A stretch of DNA of 43,365 nt from contig JAFZUS010000020.1 in NCBI GenBank assembly GCA_017618275.1, forward strand, positions 1-43,365. The letters run 5' to 3'. The DNA is from Prevotella sp. (GTDB lineage: Bacteria; Bacteroidota; Bacteroidia; Bacteroidales; Bacteroidaceae). Positions 30,764-39,609 of this stretch are shown here, one piece after another; the first letter of the stretch is position 1, and every line of letters starts with the position of its first letter. The translations under genes and the position numbers were made by a program. The notes under the pieces were generated by a model. It had not been told where the DNA came from, did not search any database, and saw only the letters and a program-made list of their open reading frames with translations.

Positions 30764-33754
30764 TTAGTTTTCGTTGTTATCTATCTGTTGAATAATCTCT
30801 GTGGGACTGGCTCCTTCCAAGACTTCACTGCTGGGGTTCTTCAAATTCATCATACTCGGACTATACAAAATGAAAACTATCACAAAGATGAGAGCCAGGA
30901 TACTCCACAACACATAGTGAAGTACACTCTCGCCACTGATAGAGCGCACCTGGTCAGTCACATCATCGAGAAGCCCGAACTTAGACCCCTTGAAGCGATA
31001 TGATTTTGTTTTGAATGTATAATAGAGCGGCTCAAGCAACGTCGACTTGATGTCGTTATCGAGCACTTCTGATATCAACTTACTGTCAGCCTTCTGATCG
31101 CCACGGAAATCCGTCAGATGACAGACTAGAATGTAGACCAACGAGATGGCTACAATTGCCAGACTGAACAAAGAAGGATGCGACTGTACGATATACTTTA
31201 GAATAATAATAGGTATAAACGATGAAGCCAATCCTAACAGTCCCCACAAAAGCGAGAAGAAGAAGCCGTAACCACGGAAATAGGCCCTCGTTGCCACAAT
31301 GATGGCCGTCATACCTCCCAACGGCAGACCAATGGTAAGGAACGGATGCGCCATCAGGTACTCATAATTCACACCGAAGATCAGCACCAACACGATCCAC
31401 GCACCTGACAACGCATAAAAAATCCAGCGCCAGACATTCTCCTTACCCTTGGCACGTCTCCAATTACTCTTCACTTCCTTCACCCTGTCGGATGTCTCCT
31501 GGCGGGCATCCACAAAACGCTTATAATAGGTTTGTGTCTTGTCTATCTTCCCGATATCATTCAACCAGTCCTCCAACGTATGCTCATAGGAGTATTCCTC
31601 CATAAAGTCGGCATTGGGGTCTTCATGGTAGAATGCTGCCATCCACTGTATGAACGAACCGTTACGGATTTCCTGACGAATCATACCATAGTAACGAGGA
31701 TCAATGTCCCGACCATCAGTCAGTTCCGTACCGTCAGACAACTGATAGACGGGAGTAGTACCCAGGATGCGGCAGAAACGGTAGAGCGCCGTCCTGGCGT
31801 CGTAGGCCCCCAGACGTTCCTTGTTCTCCTCGCTTTTGAAGTCAAAACAGCGGTTAGCCTCGTTGAGTATCTCGTTCCAGCCATGCAACTGGGCAAAATA
31901 ACAGAAGCGACCTCCTGGCTCCAAGAAGTCTTCCATCTCCTTAACGAACTCCTCATCGCTCAGGCTCTGGGATTCTATCAAGCGGTCTTTCAACAAGTCG
32001 CCAACGCCGAGTGGCGTATGGGCAAACCGTAAGTCGTAGGCAGCCTCACGATCCAGGTTATATAGCACCTTGTAAGCCAACGACTTTGAATAGGGCTGCC
32101 CCTGCGTCAGGATACGAAGACTCTCACAGGCCATTTTGTCCTCATGACTGTACATCCACGACAGCAGACGTCCGTCTGTCAGACTATGCCAATCGTCATC
32201 AGTAATGGATTCCCTACCGAAAGCCTTCACAATTTCCTTGAGTGTGGATGACGGGAAACGGGCCATCAGAGGAATATCGGGATCTATCTCATAAACAACC
32301 CGCATGACTGCTATACGGGGATCAAAGCCTTCCTTCTTCTCGAAATAAGAACGCAGACGTTTAACATTACATTTCGTATGCGACTCCAAATAAAGGAAAA
32401 GCGTATCATTAGGATTGGTCAACAACATGCCGTACTCCTTGGAATAACTGAGCATCGACATCGCCACGCTGTGAATGTCATCACAGAAACTGCCTTTCAC
32501 GTCCTTGTAGGCATAAGTTGGCTCCATCACGTAGATGGCAGCCATCAGTCCGGCATGCTGGTCGACGGGATACCTGTTGACCACGATATCTCTCACGATG
32601 GTACTGAGTTTCGTGTTGCCACACGATTCCAGCCAGTTGCCGATACGCCCGTTGTAGAGATAGCCGATAGCCAGTTTCTCATTCTCGATGAGCAGAGGCA
32701 CCAACTCGTGTATGTTGTCAGCCACCAGATTACGATCTGGATCTACAATAAACGTCTTATATCTCAAGAAGGGTGACGAGATGTCCACCTGCGGACTCTC
32801 CCCTTCGAACCATTTCTCCACTTCGTTATATCCCCAACGATTGATAGGATTCACAGAGGTGAGACCCTGCACAATCATGCGCACACGGTCGGGCAACTCA
32901 TTCAGGTGGGGCAGTCTGCCTTCGTTCTTCTGACGCATCATCACACGCTCATTACTACTCATGGGATTGCCGTCCAACCAGAGGGCCATCAGCGTGATTC
33001 CCAATGAATAGAAGTCGGCAGCAGGCGTAATCTCCACCACGCCGTCAATCACGTCGGCATACATCTCAGGAGCCGCATAGATTGGCGTACGGGCCTGGGT
33101 GGTGCGGTGCGACTTACCGTCCTGCTCCAACAGGCTGGAGATACCGAAGTCACCAAGCACCAGTTCTGTATGTTCCTTGTCACGGAAGAAGAAATTACTA
33201 GGCTTCACGTCCTTGTGCAGAATGCTGTTACCATGACAGTAGGCCAGTGCGGCAGCACCCTGAAGGGCAATCCTACGGAACTTGTCCAGATTGCCGTTGA
33301 GGTGATAGTGAGCCAGCGAACCTCCCACCAGATATTCCATCAACTCATAATAGCGGTGCTTGCCCTCCACGTAGGTCTTACCGTAGTCGATCAGACTGAC
33401 AATCATCTCAAAGTCAAGATTATGAATGGTCTGAAGCAGTTTCTTGTTAACATCGAAATTCGGATAATAGACTTTCAGTACATAATCGCATCCATCTTTG
33501 TCAACAAGGAACACCTGCGCCTCACCGCTATTGTCACTCAGGCATTTCTGGTTGTGGTACCTCTCCCCTTTCAGGTTAAAGTAGTCACTGTCATTGTTCA
33601 GCACGGTATCATTTACCATCGGTTCAGAAGGACGCCTCGTCGTGTCCTCCGCCGGCATCATATTACCAGCAGATACAGAACTGGACATAGCACGCATCGT
33701 GCTGTCCATATTCATATTCGCGTCTTCTATCGTCGTAGGTCTCAGTGTACTCAT
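30764..33754 (-). CDS. Membrane-anchored Hanks-type Ser/Thr kinase
   Basis: The 996-aa protein has a kinase domain at about 62-315: Lys94 in YVLKVYYP, LHKDVKPSNFFF with Asp182 and Asn187, GDFG with Asp202, and APE at 228-230. Lys181 replaces the usual Arg of HRD. The middle 450 residues are mostly helical, with no family I recognise. Residues about 770-965 contain five or six hydrophobic helices (IFYALSGAWIVLVLIFGV, FLTIGLPLGGMTAIIVA, SLLWGLLGLASSFIPIIIL, LFSLAIVAISLVYILV, LHYVLWSILALIFVIVFILY), so the kinase is tethered to the inner membrane. Its start overlaps the upstream zinc-ribbon gene by one base (TAATG), and its stop touches the AAA+ start. Confidence 0.9.
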   Translation of the reverse strand: MSTLRPTTIEDANMNMDSTMRAMSSSVSAGNMMPAEDTTRRPSEPMVNDTVLNNDSDYFNLKGERYHNQKCLSDNSGEAQVFLVDKDGCDYVLKVYYPNFDVNKKLLQTIHNLDFEMIVSLIDYGKTYVEGKHRYYELMEYLVGGSLAHYHLNGNLDKFRRIALQGAAALAYCHGNSILHKDVKPSNFFFRDKEHTELVLGDFGISSLLEQDGKSHRTTQARTPIYAAPEMYADVIDGVVEITPAADFYSLGITLMALWLDGNPMSSNERVMMRQKNEGRLPHLNELPDRVRMIVQGLTSVNPINRWGYNEVEKWFEGESPQVDISSPFLRYKTFIVDPDRNLVADNIHELVPLLIENEKLAIGYLYNGRIGNWLESCGNTKLSTIVRDIVVNRYPVDQHAGLMAAIYVMEPTYAYKDVKGSFCDDIHSVAMSMLSYSKEYGMLLTNPNDTLFLYLESHTKCNVKRLRSYFEKKEGFDPRIAVMRVVYEIDPDIPLMARFPSSTLKEIVKAFGRESITDDDWHSLTDGRLLSWMYSHEDKMACESLRILTQGQPYSKSLAYKVLYNLDREAAYDLRFAHTPLGVGDLLKDRLIESQSLSDEEFVKEMEDFLEPGGRFCYFAQLHGWNEILNEANRCFDFKSEENKERLGAYDARTALYRFCRILGTTPVYQLSDGTELTDGRDIDPRYYGMIRQEIRNGSFIQWMAAFYHEDPNADFMEEYSYEHTLEDWLNDIGKIDKTQTYYKRFVDARQETSDRVKEVKSNWRRAKGKENVWRWIFYALSGAWIVLVLIFGVNYEYLMAHPFLTIGLPLGGMTAIIVATRAYFRGYGFFFSLLWGLLGLASSFIPIIILKYIVQSHPSLFSLAIVAISLVYILVCHLTDFRGDQKADSKLISEVLDNDIKSTLLEPLYYTFKTKSYRFKGSKFGLLDDVTDQVRSISGESVLHYVLWSILALIFVIVFILYSPSMMNLKNPSSEVLEGASPTEIIQQIDNNEN

Positions 33755-34683
33755 TATATATCGTCTTTAATTTCTTGTCTTGAATTCTTGCCGAGGATAA
33801 TCCACTTGCCTCCCATCTGCGGTTTGGCACAGCCACAAGGACTAGAATGCAACGCATGCTTAAAGTTACATTCCCATGCCAGACGGACACCTTGGGGCTT
33901 GCAGGCCATCGCGTAGTTACGCACCTTGGCCGGCTGAGACTGAGGGGGCTGGGCCATCTTCTCCAACAGTTCTGTCAGACGGTTCACACGTACGCTCTTC
34001 TTGGCGTCCAATTCTTCCTTCTTGACACGCTTGGAGGGTCTTTCCACCACAGGTGTCGTAGAACCTTTATCCTGAGCCAACAATGTCAGTACACGCTCAC
34101 GCAACTTGCGGTTCAACTGGTCACGCACCAAGTCTTTCTCCGAAGAGAACGGGAGGGACATCTCCAGTTCATCCAACTCCTTGGCCAACTCCTGCATCTC
34201 TTTATACTCAGGCGTCATCTGCAGTTCTGCCAGCAACTGACGGGCATCTTCTGTCAAGGCTGTACCGCATTGCTTACAGAAAGCGAAGTCATTGAGGGTA
34301 TGGCAGACAGGACATACTATTCCGCCTCTCGGGCTACCGCATTCCGGGCAGAAAGCCTCCTGACCTGAAAGATAGGCACCACAGAAAGAACAGACATCTG
34401 TTCGGATATAATGATGGCAGACCTCACAGAAATCAGCATCAGGATCTATTTCTGCTCCACAGTTCGGACAAGTCATCTTACCAAGAGGTTGTCCACAAGA
34501 AGCGCAGAACATTGCATCTGGTTCATTGACTGTACCACAATAAGGGCACTGTCTGCCATTTGCTGTCTGGAATAACACAGCCTGCTGCTGTTCCACAGCG
34601 GGGCTGTCCATTACCAGTTCTTCCCGCTGAAGTTCTTGTACCCCTCTATCGGTCCTATCCGGATTAAGTGTAATATCGTTCAT
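33754..34683 (-). CDS. Multi-zinc-ribbon protein, first gene of the kinase cluster
   Basis: The 309-aa protein has a short N-terminal tail, then five CxxC zinc-knuckle pairs between residues 46 and 142 (CPYCG, CASCG, CPNCG, CEVCH, CSFCG, CPECG, CPVCH, CKQCG). These make about four double-zinc ribbons. A charged coiled-coil-like region follows (about 150-235, MQELAKELDELEMSLPF). The last 60 residues contain another Cys/His cluster (ACKPQG, ECNFKHALHSSPCGC) and a short conserved-looking end. I do not recognise the C-terminal domain. Zinc ribbons recur in three of the five cluster proteins and probably mediate their contacts. It has its own promoter and is translationally coupled to the kinase. 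Confidence 0.8.
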   Translation of the reverse strand: MNDITLNPDRTDRGVQELQREELVMDSPAVEQQQAVLFQTANGRQCPYCGTVNEPDAMFCASCGQPLGKMTCPNCGAEIDPDADFCEVCHHYIRTDVCSFCGAYLSGQEAFCPECGSPRGGIVCPVCHTLNDFAFCKQCGTALTEDARQLLAELQMTPEYKEMQELAKELDELEMSLPFSSEKDLVRDQLNRKLRERVLTLLAQDKGSTTPVVERPSKRVKKEELDAKKSVRVNRLTELLEKMAQPPQSQPAKVRNYAMACKPQGVRLAWECNFKHALHSSPCGCAKPQMGGKWIILGKNSRQEIKDDI

Positions 34684-34712
34684 AAAACTGGTTATTTAAC
34701 TTAAGTTTGGCG

Positions 34713-34745
34713 CAAAGTTAATAAAAATTTCTTAAACCAAACAAA
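34713..34745 (-). promoter_or_regulatory. Promoter of the zinc-ribbon/kinase/AAA+/FHA/PP2C operon
   Basis: Minus strand TTTG (34745-34742), 21-base spacer, TAACTTTG (34720-34713), 29 bases before the ATG at 34683. The -33 box falls in the T-run of the upstream terminator. It is the only promoter seen before the five genes. Confidence 0.75.
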
Positions 34746-34780
34746 AAAACCGCCGTAAATTTACATTTACGACGGCATTT
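34743..34780 (-). terminator. Intrinsic terminator after the M13 peptidase gene
   Basis: CCGCCGTAAAT (34750-34760) pairs with ATTTACGACGG (34765-34775), one mismatch, and on the minus strand is followed by T7 (34749-34743). It separates the M13 gene from the kinase operon. Confidence 0.85.
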
Positions 34781-34811
34781 TTATGATAAAAGCCAATAAA
34801 AATACTAAAAA

Positions 34812-36845
34812 CTACCACAATTGGAGTCTTTCTGCTTTCGGAATAAACATTTTATCGCCTTCTTTCACACCAAAAGCCTCATACCATGCATCAATGTGCG
34901 GAAGGGCTCCGTTGACACGCCAACGACCCAATGAATGGGGGTCACTCTTGGTGCGATTTCGGATCTCTTCATCCGTGATATTGCCTGCCCATACACCAGC
35001 ATAAGCATGGAAGAAACGCTGGTCGGCCGTCAACCCGTCCTTCTCACCAAGGGGAGCCAACTTTGTTGCATTCTTATAAGCAGCCCAAGCCACCTGAAGA
35101 CCACCGTGGTCGGCCAGGTTCTCACCTAATGTCAGACGACCGTTGGCATACAGTTCTGGCAACACCTCAATCTTCGAGAAGAAGTCGGCATACTTGTCTG
35201 TTCTTTCTGTAAAGTTCTTTCCATCCGTTTCTTTCCACCAGTCGTGCATATTTCCGTCCTTGTCGAAACGGCGACCCTGATCATCGAATCCATGGGTCAT
35301 CTCATGACCTATCACCACACCGATGGCTCCATAATTGAAGGCATCATCTGCTGTCATATCAAAGAACGGATACTGCAGAATACCTGCTGGGAAACAAATC
35401 TCGTTAGTTGTAGGATTATAGTAGGCATTCACCGTCTGAGGATTCATGTGCCAATCATCACGATCAACGGGTTTTCCAACGGTATGATCTAAGCGCCATG
35501 CCAGCCAGAACTTAGCACACTCCTGCATATTTTCGTAATAAGATTTCGCAGGATCTATTTCCAATTTCGAAAGGTCTGTCCATTTGTCTGGATAGCCTAC
35601 TTTCACATAGAAAGTATTCAGTTTCAGCAGGGCATTCACCTTCGTCGAGTCATCCATCCAGTCCTGGGCGGCGATACGTTCACCGAGGGCAATCTGCAGA
35701 TTCTTCACCAGGGTAATCATACGCTGCTTGGCAGCCTCGGGGAAGTACTTCTCCGAATAGATCTTGCCTAAAGCCTCACCCATCACACGCTCCACCTGAC
35801 TGGTGCTGCGCTTCCACAACGGGTGATTTTCCTTGCGACCCGAACGGATACGACCGTTGAAGTCGAAGTTCTCTGCCACCGTGGCATCACTCAGATAGTT
35901 GGCAGCGCCAGAGATAAAGCCCCACTCCATCACGTCACGGTACTCAGCAGGCTTGATGCCTGCCACCAATGCGTTGGCACCATCGAGGAAGGCTGGCTGT
36001 CCTACCACCATCTCCTGCAGATGCTTGGTCTCGACTCCTTGGGCATTCATCACCTTCACCAAAGGCAGGTTCGGATATCTGGTCTCAAACTCCTGAAGTG
36101 TCATCTTGTTGTAGTTGGCTTCTGGGTCACGAAGTTCTGTGCGCGACTTCGACACCTTGGCCAGAGCCGTCTCCACCTTCATGATGTTCTGCATCTTTTT
36201 CGTGGCTGCGCCTTTACTGAAGCCAAAGAGTTGGAACATCTTGACTACGTGTTTCTTAAAGGCCTCACGGATATCAGCCGTTGCCTTGTCATTGTCAAGG
36301 TAATACTCCTTCTGTCCCAATGACAAACCACCCTGATAAACGTTCAGAATATTCTGCGTGGCGTTCTTATCGTCAGCACCGAAACCACAGAAAAAGAACT
36401 CCTGCTCACCATAAGGGGCCCACTCCAGTTGGATATCCAACAACTGCTGATTGGTCTTGGCAGCCTCCAGTTTCTTGATCAGCGGCATCAGGGGAGCCAC
36501 ACCCTCGTTGTTACGCCGTGTGGAGTCCATAGCCAACTTGTAGAGGTCACTGAGTTTCTGCTCAATCGTACCCTTCTTGTAGGTGTTGCTCTGTAGTTCT
36601 TTCAGGATACCGTTGATACGCTTGTCGTTGTCCTCCTGAAGACGGTCAAAACTGCCATAACGGGAATAAGCCGCAGGCAGTGGATGAGCCTTCATCCAGC
36701 CACCACAGGCATACTCATAGAAATCATCACCAGGGCGCATGCTCTTGTCGAAATCAGCCGTATTCAGGCCCGACCCCAACGTATTCTGCGCCATTGTCAT
36801 CATGGAAATGGTTGCCATTGCCATCATCATTACAATTCTTTTCAT
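34812..36845 (-). CDS. M13-family (neprilysin-like) zinc metallopeptidase
   Basis: The 677-aa protein has a signal peptide (MKRIVMMMAMATISMMTMAQ) and the M13 N-terminal lobe (MRPGDDFYEYACGGWMKAHP). The catalytic lobe has VNAYYNPTTNEICFPAGILQ, the zinc motif VIGHEMTHGFDDQGRRFD at about residue 511, and GENLADHGGLQVAW with the third ligand glutamate. Bacterial members such as PepO cut small peptides in the periplasm or outside the cell. The length is normal. It stands alone between its own promoter and terminator. Confidence 0.93.
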   Translation of the reverse strand: MKRIVMMMAMATISMMTMAQNTLGSGLNTADFDKSMRPGDDFYEYACGGWMKAHPLPAAYSRYGSFDRLQEDNDKRINGILKELQSNTYKKGTIEQKLSDLYKLAMDSTRRNNEGVAPLMPLIKKLEAAKTNQQLLDIQLEWAPYGEQEFFFCGFGADDKNATQNILNVYQGGLSLGQKEYYLDNDKATADIREAFKKHVVKMFQLFGFSKGAATKKMQNIMKVETALAKVSKSRTELRDPEANYNKMTLQEFETRYPNLPLVKVMNAQGVETKHLQEMVVGQPAFLDGANALVAGIKPAEYRDVMEWGFISGAANYLSDATVAENFDFNGRIRSGRKENHPLWKRSTSQVERVMGEALGKIYSEKYFPEAAKQRMITLVKNLQIALGERIAAQDWMDDSTKVNALLKLNTFYVKVGYPDKWTDLSKLEIDPAKSYYENMQECAKFWLAWRLDHTVGKPVDRDDWHMNPQTVNAYYNPTTNEICFPAGILQYPFFDMTADDAFNYGAIGVVIGHEMTHGFDDQGRRFDKDGNMHDWWKETDGKNFTERTDKYADFFSKIEVLPELYANGRLTLGENLADHGGLQVAWAAYKNATKLAPLGEKDGLTADQRFFHAYAGVWAGNITDEEIRNRTKSDPHSLGRWRVNGALPHIDAWYEAFGVKEGDKMFIPKAERLQLW

Positions 36846-36871
36846 ACTGTTCTTTTATTGTTTTGCGCCTG

Positions 36872-36879
36872 CAAAATTA
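36872..36879 (-). promoter_or_regulatory. -7 promoter box of the M13 peptidase gene
   Basis: TAATTTTG on the minus strand, followed by CAGGCG, 27 bases before the ATG at 36845. A TTTTCG near 36899 is a weak -33 candidate. Confidence 0.6.
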
Positions 36880-36938
36880 GGCATTTTTTCTATTATAACG
36901 AAAAAAAAGCGAAAAAAAACGAATTACAAAATATGGAT

Positions 36939-38915
36939 TCAGAGTGAGAGGAGTTCCTCGCTCAGGCGCTCCCAACGCTCCATCTCCTCATCGAGGGTGC
37001 GCTTGGTGGAGGTGTATTCGGTGACAAGCACCATATCGGAGGCGTTTTCTGGCTGCATCAGCAGTTCGTCGAGTTCCTTCAGGCGTGCCTCCATCTTTTC
37101 AATTTTGGCTTCCGACTCCTTCACGGCCTTTTCTGCGCGGTTCTTACGCTTTTGCTGTTCCTTGCGTTCTGCATAGGAGAGGGCTTTGGATATTTCTTCT
37201 GGCTGTGGATCAGCAGTCCGTGCAGGACGTACTGGGAGTTCGCTAGTGACGGACTGAGAGTTCGCTAGTGACGGACTATTTCCCACCTTACCCAACTCAT
37301 TGAGTTCGCTGATCTTCTTCGTCTGAAGGAAGTCGTAAATTCCTCCGAGATGCTCCCTCACTCGTCCCCCACCAAACTCATAGACCTTTGTGACCAAGCC
37401 ATCGAGAAACTCACGGTCGTGGGAAACGATAATCGCAGTTCCGTCGAAAGCCCTGATGGCCTCTTTGAGCACATCCTTTGAGGGCATATCAAGGTGGTTC
37501 GTGGGCTCGTCGAGGATCAACAGGTTCACGGGTTCCAACAGCAGGCGGATCATGGCCAAACGACTCCGTTCTCCCCCACTGAGAACCTTGACTTTTTTAT
37601 CGGACTCCTCGCCACCAAACATAAAAGCCCCAAGGATATCGTTGATGCGCAAACGAATGTCACCCTTTGCCACGTTGTCAATCGTCTGGAATACGGTAAT
37701 ATTCTCATCCAGCAACTGCGCCTGATTCTGGGCGAAATAGCCGATCTGGATATTATGGCCTATCTTCAACTCGCCTGTATAGGGTATCTCGCCCATGATA
37801 CACTTGACCAGCGTGGATTTGCCCTCACCGTTCTTACCCACAAACGCCACCTTCTCACCTCTCTTGATGGTTAGCGTCACATGATCAAATACGGTATGAG
37901 CGCCATAGTCCTTACGCACCTCGTCGCAGATGATGGGATAGTCGCCACTACGTAGACAAGGCGGAAACTTCAGATGCATAGCAGAATTATCCACCTCGTC
38001 GATCTCGATGGGGACAATTTTCTCCAGTTGCTTGATCTTCTGCTGCACCTGAACAGCCTTCGTGGCCTTATAGCGGAAGCGTTCGATAAAATCCTTCATA
38101 TCAGCCACTTCCTTCTGTTGATTCTCGTAAGCCCTCAACTGCTGTTCACGACGTTCCTTGCGAAGCACAACGTACTCATTGTACTTCACCTTATAGTCTA
38201 TAATCTGTCCGCAGGAGATCTCCAGCGTACGGTTCGAAACATTATTGATGAAGGCCCTGTCGTGACTGACCAAGACCACAGCACTTGAACTCTGAGCCAA
38301 GAATTGCTCCAACCACTGGATACTCTCGATGTCGAGGTGGTTGGTTGGCTCGTCAAGCAACAACACATCGGGCTTCTGTAAGAGAATCTTCGCCAGTTCG
38401 ATACGCATACGCCAACCGCCAGAGAACTCAGACGTGGGCCGTTCAAAGTCTGTTCGCAAGAATCCGAGCCCCATCAGCGTCCGTTCTATCTCCGCCTCAT
38501 AGTTCTCAGCCCCCAGCATCAGATAACGGTCATGTTCCGTTGTGTATTTCTCAATCAGCGCCAGATAACCCTCGCTCTCATAATCGGTCCGCTCAGCGAG
38601 TTCCTGGTTCATCTTGTCAAGATGGTCCTTCATCCTCGTGATATCGGCAAAAGCCTTCTGAGCCTCCTGCCTCACCGTCGTATCGTCCTGCAAGATCATC
38701 ACCTGTGGCAGATAACCGATACGACAGTCGGCAGGCACACTCACGTTACCAGCCGTTGGTTTCTGCTGTCTGCAAAGGATTTTCAGTAGCGTCGACTTGC
38801 CTGCACCGTTCTTTCCCACCAGGGCAATACGGTCTCTATCGTTGACAACGAAACTCGCATCAGCGAACAGCGGCTTCACGCCAAACTCCACTTTCAGTCC
38901 TTCTACCGATATCAT
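36939..38915 (-). CDS. ABC-F family ATP-binding protein
   Basis: The 658-aa soluble protein has two ABC ATPase domains and no membrane helices. The first has ALVGKNGAGKSTLLKIL and EFSGGWRMRIELAKILLQKP, then LLLDEPTNHLD. A helical linker follows (KERREQQLRAYENQQKEVAD). The second has AFVGKNGEGKSTLVKCI, LSGGERSRLAMIRLLL and LILDEPTNHLD. A C-terminal coiled coil follows (KNRAEKAVKESEAKIEKME). ABC-F proteins act on ribosomes. This is the Uup/YheS-like housekeeping type rather than clearly a resistance factor. Its start overlaps the LolA-like gene stop by 4 bases. Residues about 547-560 (SPSLANSQSVTSEL) are encoded by a 20-base tandem repeat. Confidence 0.93.
   Translation of the reverse strand: MISVEGLKVEFGVKPLFADASFVVNDRDRIALVGKNGAGKSTLLKILCRQQKPTAGNVSVPADCRIGYLPQVMILQDDTTVRQEAQKAFADITRMKDHLDKMNQELAERTDYESEGYLALIEKYTTEHDRYLMLGAENYEAEIERTLMGLGFLRTDFERPTSEFSGGWRMRIELAKILLQKPDVLLLDEPTNHLDIESIQWLEQFLAQSSSAVVLVSHDRAFINNVSNRTLEISCGQIIDYKVKYNEYVVLRKERREQQLRAYENQQKEVADMKDFIERFRYKATKAVQVQQKIKQLEKIVPIEIDEVDNSAMHLKFPPCLRSGDYPIICDEVRKDYGAHTVFDHVTLTIKRGEKVAFVGKNGEGKSTLVKCIMGEIPYTGELKIGHNIQIGYFAQNQAQLLDENITVFQTIDNVAKGDIRLRINDILGAFMFGGEESDKKVKVLSGGERSRLAMIRLLLEPVNLLILDEPTNHLDMPSKDVLKEAIRAFDGTAIIVSHDREFLDGLVTKVYEFGGGRVREHLGGIYDFLQTKKISELNELGKVGNSPSLANSQSVTSELPVRPARTADPQPEEISKALSYAERKEQQKRKNRAEKAVKESEAKIEKMEARLKELDELLMQPENASDMVLVTEYTSTKRTLDEEMERWERLSEELLSL
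37234..37275. repeat. 20-base tandem repeat inside the ABC-F gene
   Basis: GAGTTCGCTAGTGACGGACT occurs at 37234-37253 and again at 37256-37275, period 22, read in frame within the linker before the C-terminal coiled coil. Confidence 0.85.
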
Positions 38916-39529
38916 CGTTTGTCTACAAATTTATAATCCTTGTACTTCTCAGCAGGGAACCGCAACATCTCATCTGTAATACCACCTGACCTGAAGTTGG
39001 AGATCTTGATGGTGGTCCAGATAATGGAAATCTTGATACGCACACTGATCGGCTCGTAGGTCTGCCGTTTCACCAGCGCATGAATCTCCTTGATACCCTT
39101 CGCTCCTTTCTTGGCTTTCAAAGTCAGCATCAGTCCGTCCTCATGGTTGGCAATACTATATGTAAAGTTCTCTGGCACGAACTTGAACTTGCTCGAATAC
39201 TTGTCCGACTTATTATTCTTTGCATCGTGGATCTCCACCTCTTTTTTCTTTTTCTTGATGGTATAGACCGTAGTGCCATCATTCCACGAATTCATCTTCG
39301 CATCAACGAACTTGCTCTTCTTACCTTTGTACCAGATATTTCCCCAGGTCTTATAGATACCCGTGATGTTCACGTCGTAGCGCAGGGTAGCCCCCTGATC
39401 GCCAAAGACTTGCAGGTATGCCTGATTGAATATACGCTTTGCCTGTCGCTCGTTAGCACTCTCTTCCGCCTGTATGGAAACAAGGGCCGACAATAGCAAC
39501 ATGACAACAAATATGATTCTATTTCTCAT
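38912..39529 (-). CDS. LolA-like periplasmic protein
   Basis: The 205-aa protein has a signal peptide (MRNRIIFVVMLLLSALVSIQ, then AEE) and a beta-rich body. Its pattern resembles LolA-like proteins of Bacteroidetes: TLRYDVNITGIYKTWGNIWY, KMNSWNDGTTVYTIKKKKKE, FVPENFTYSI and GIKEIHALVKRQTYEPISVR. Such proteins carry lipids or lipoproteins across the periplasm, but this assignment rests on overall layout rather than a diagnostic motif. It is the first gene of a two-gene operon with ABC-F (ATGA overlap) and is divergent from tex. Confidence 0.7.
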   Translation of the reverse strand: MRNRIIFVVMLLLSALVSIQAEESANERQAKRIFNQAYLQVFGDQGATLRYDVNITGIYKTWGNIWYKGKKSKFVDAKMNSWNDGTTVYTIKKKKKEVEIHDAKNNKSDKYSSKFKFVPENFTYSIANHEDGLMLTLKAKKGAKGIKEIHALVKRQTYEPISVRIKISIIWTTIKISNFRSGGITDEMLRFPAEKYKDYKFVDKR

Positions 39530-39550
39530 TTATTTTCCAGTTTCAGGGTG

Positions 39551-39558
39551 CAAAAGTA
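39551..39558 (-). promoter_or_regulatory. -7 promoter box of the LolA-like/ABC-F operon
   Basis: TACTTTTG on the minus strand, followed by CACCC, 21 bases before the ATG at 39529. No clear -33 box. Confidence 0.6.
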
Positions 39559-39580
39559 CACATTTCTCACGGATTATTCG

Positions 39581-39588
39581 TATTTTTG
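39581..39588 (+). promoter_or_regulatory. -7 promoter box of tex
   Basis: TATTTTTG followed by CAGC, 21 bases before the ATG at 39610; no good -33 box at 19-21-base spacing. Confidence 0.6.
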
Positions 39589-39609
39589 CAGCATAAATTA
39601 ACGATTTGT

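Noticed and set aside
26105-34683. Reading the kinase cluster as a type VI or type VII secretion locus
   Set aside because: FHA, kinase, PP2C and an EccA-like ATPase hint at it, but no Tss, Ess/Esx or WXG100 gene is in the window.
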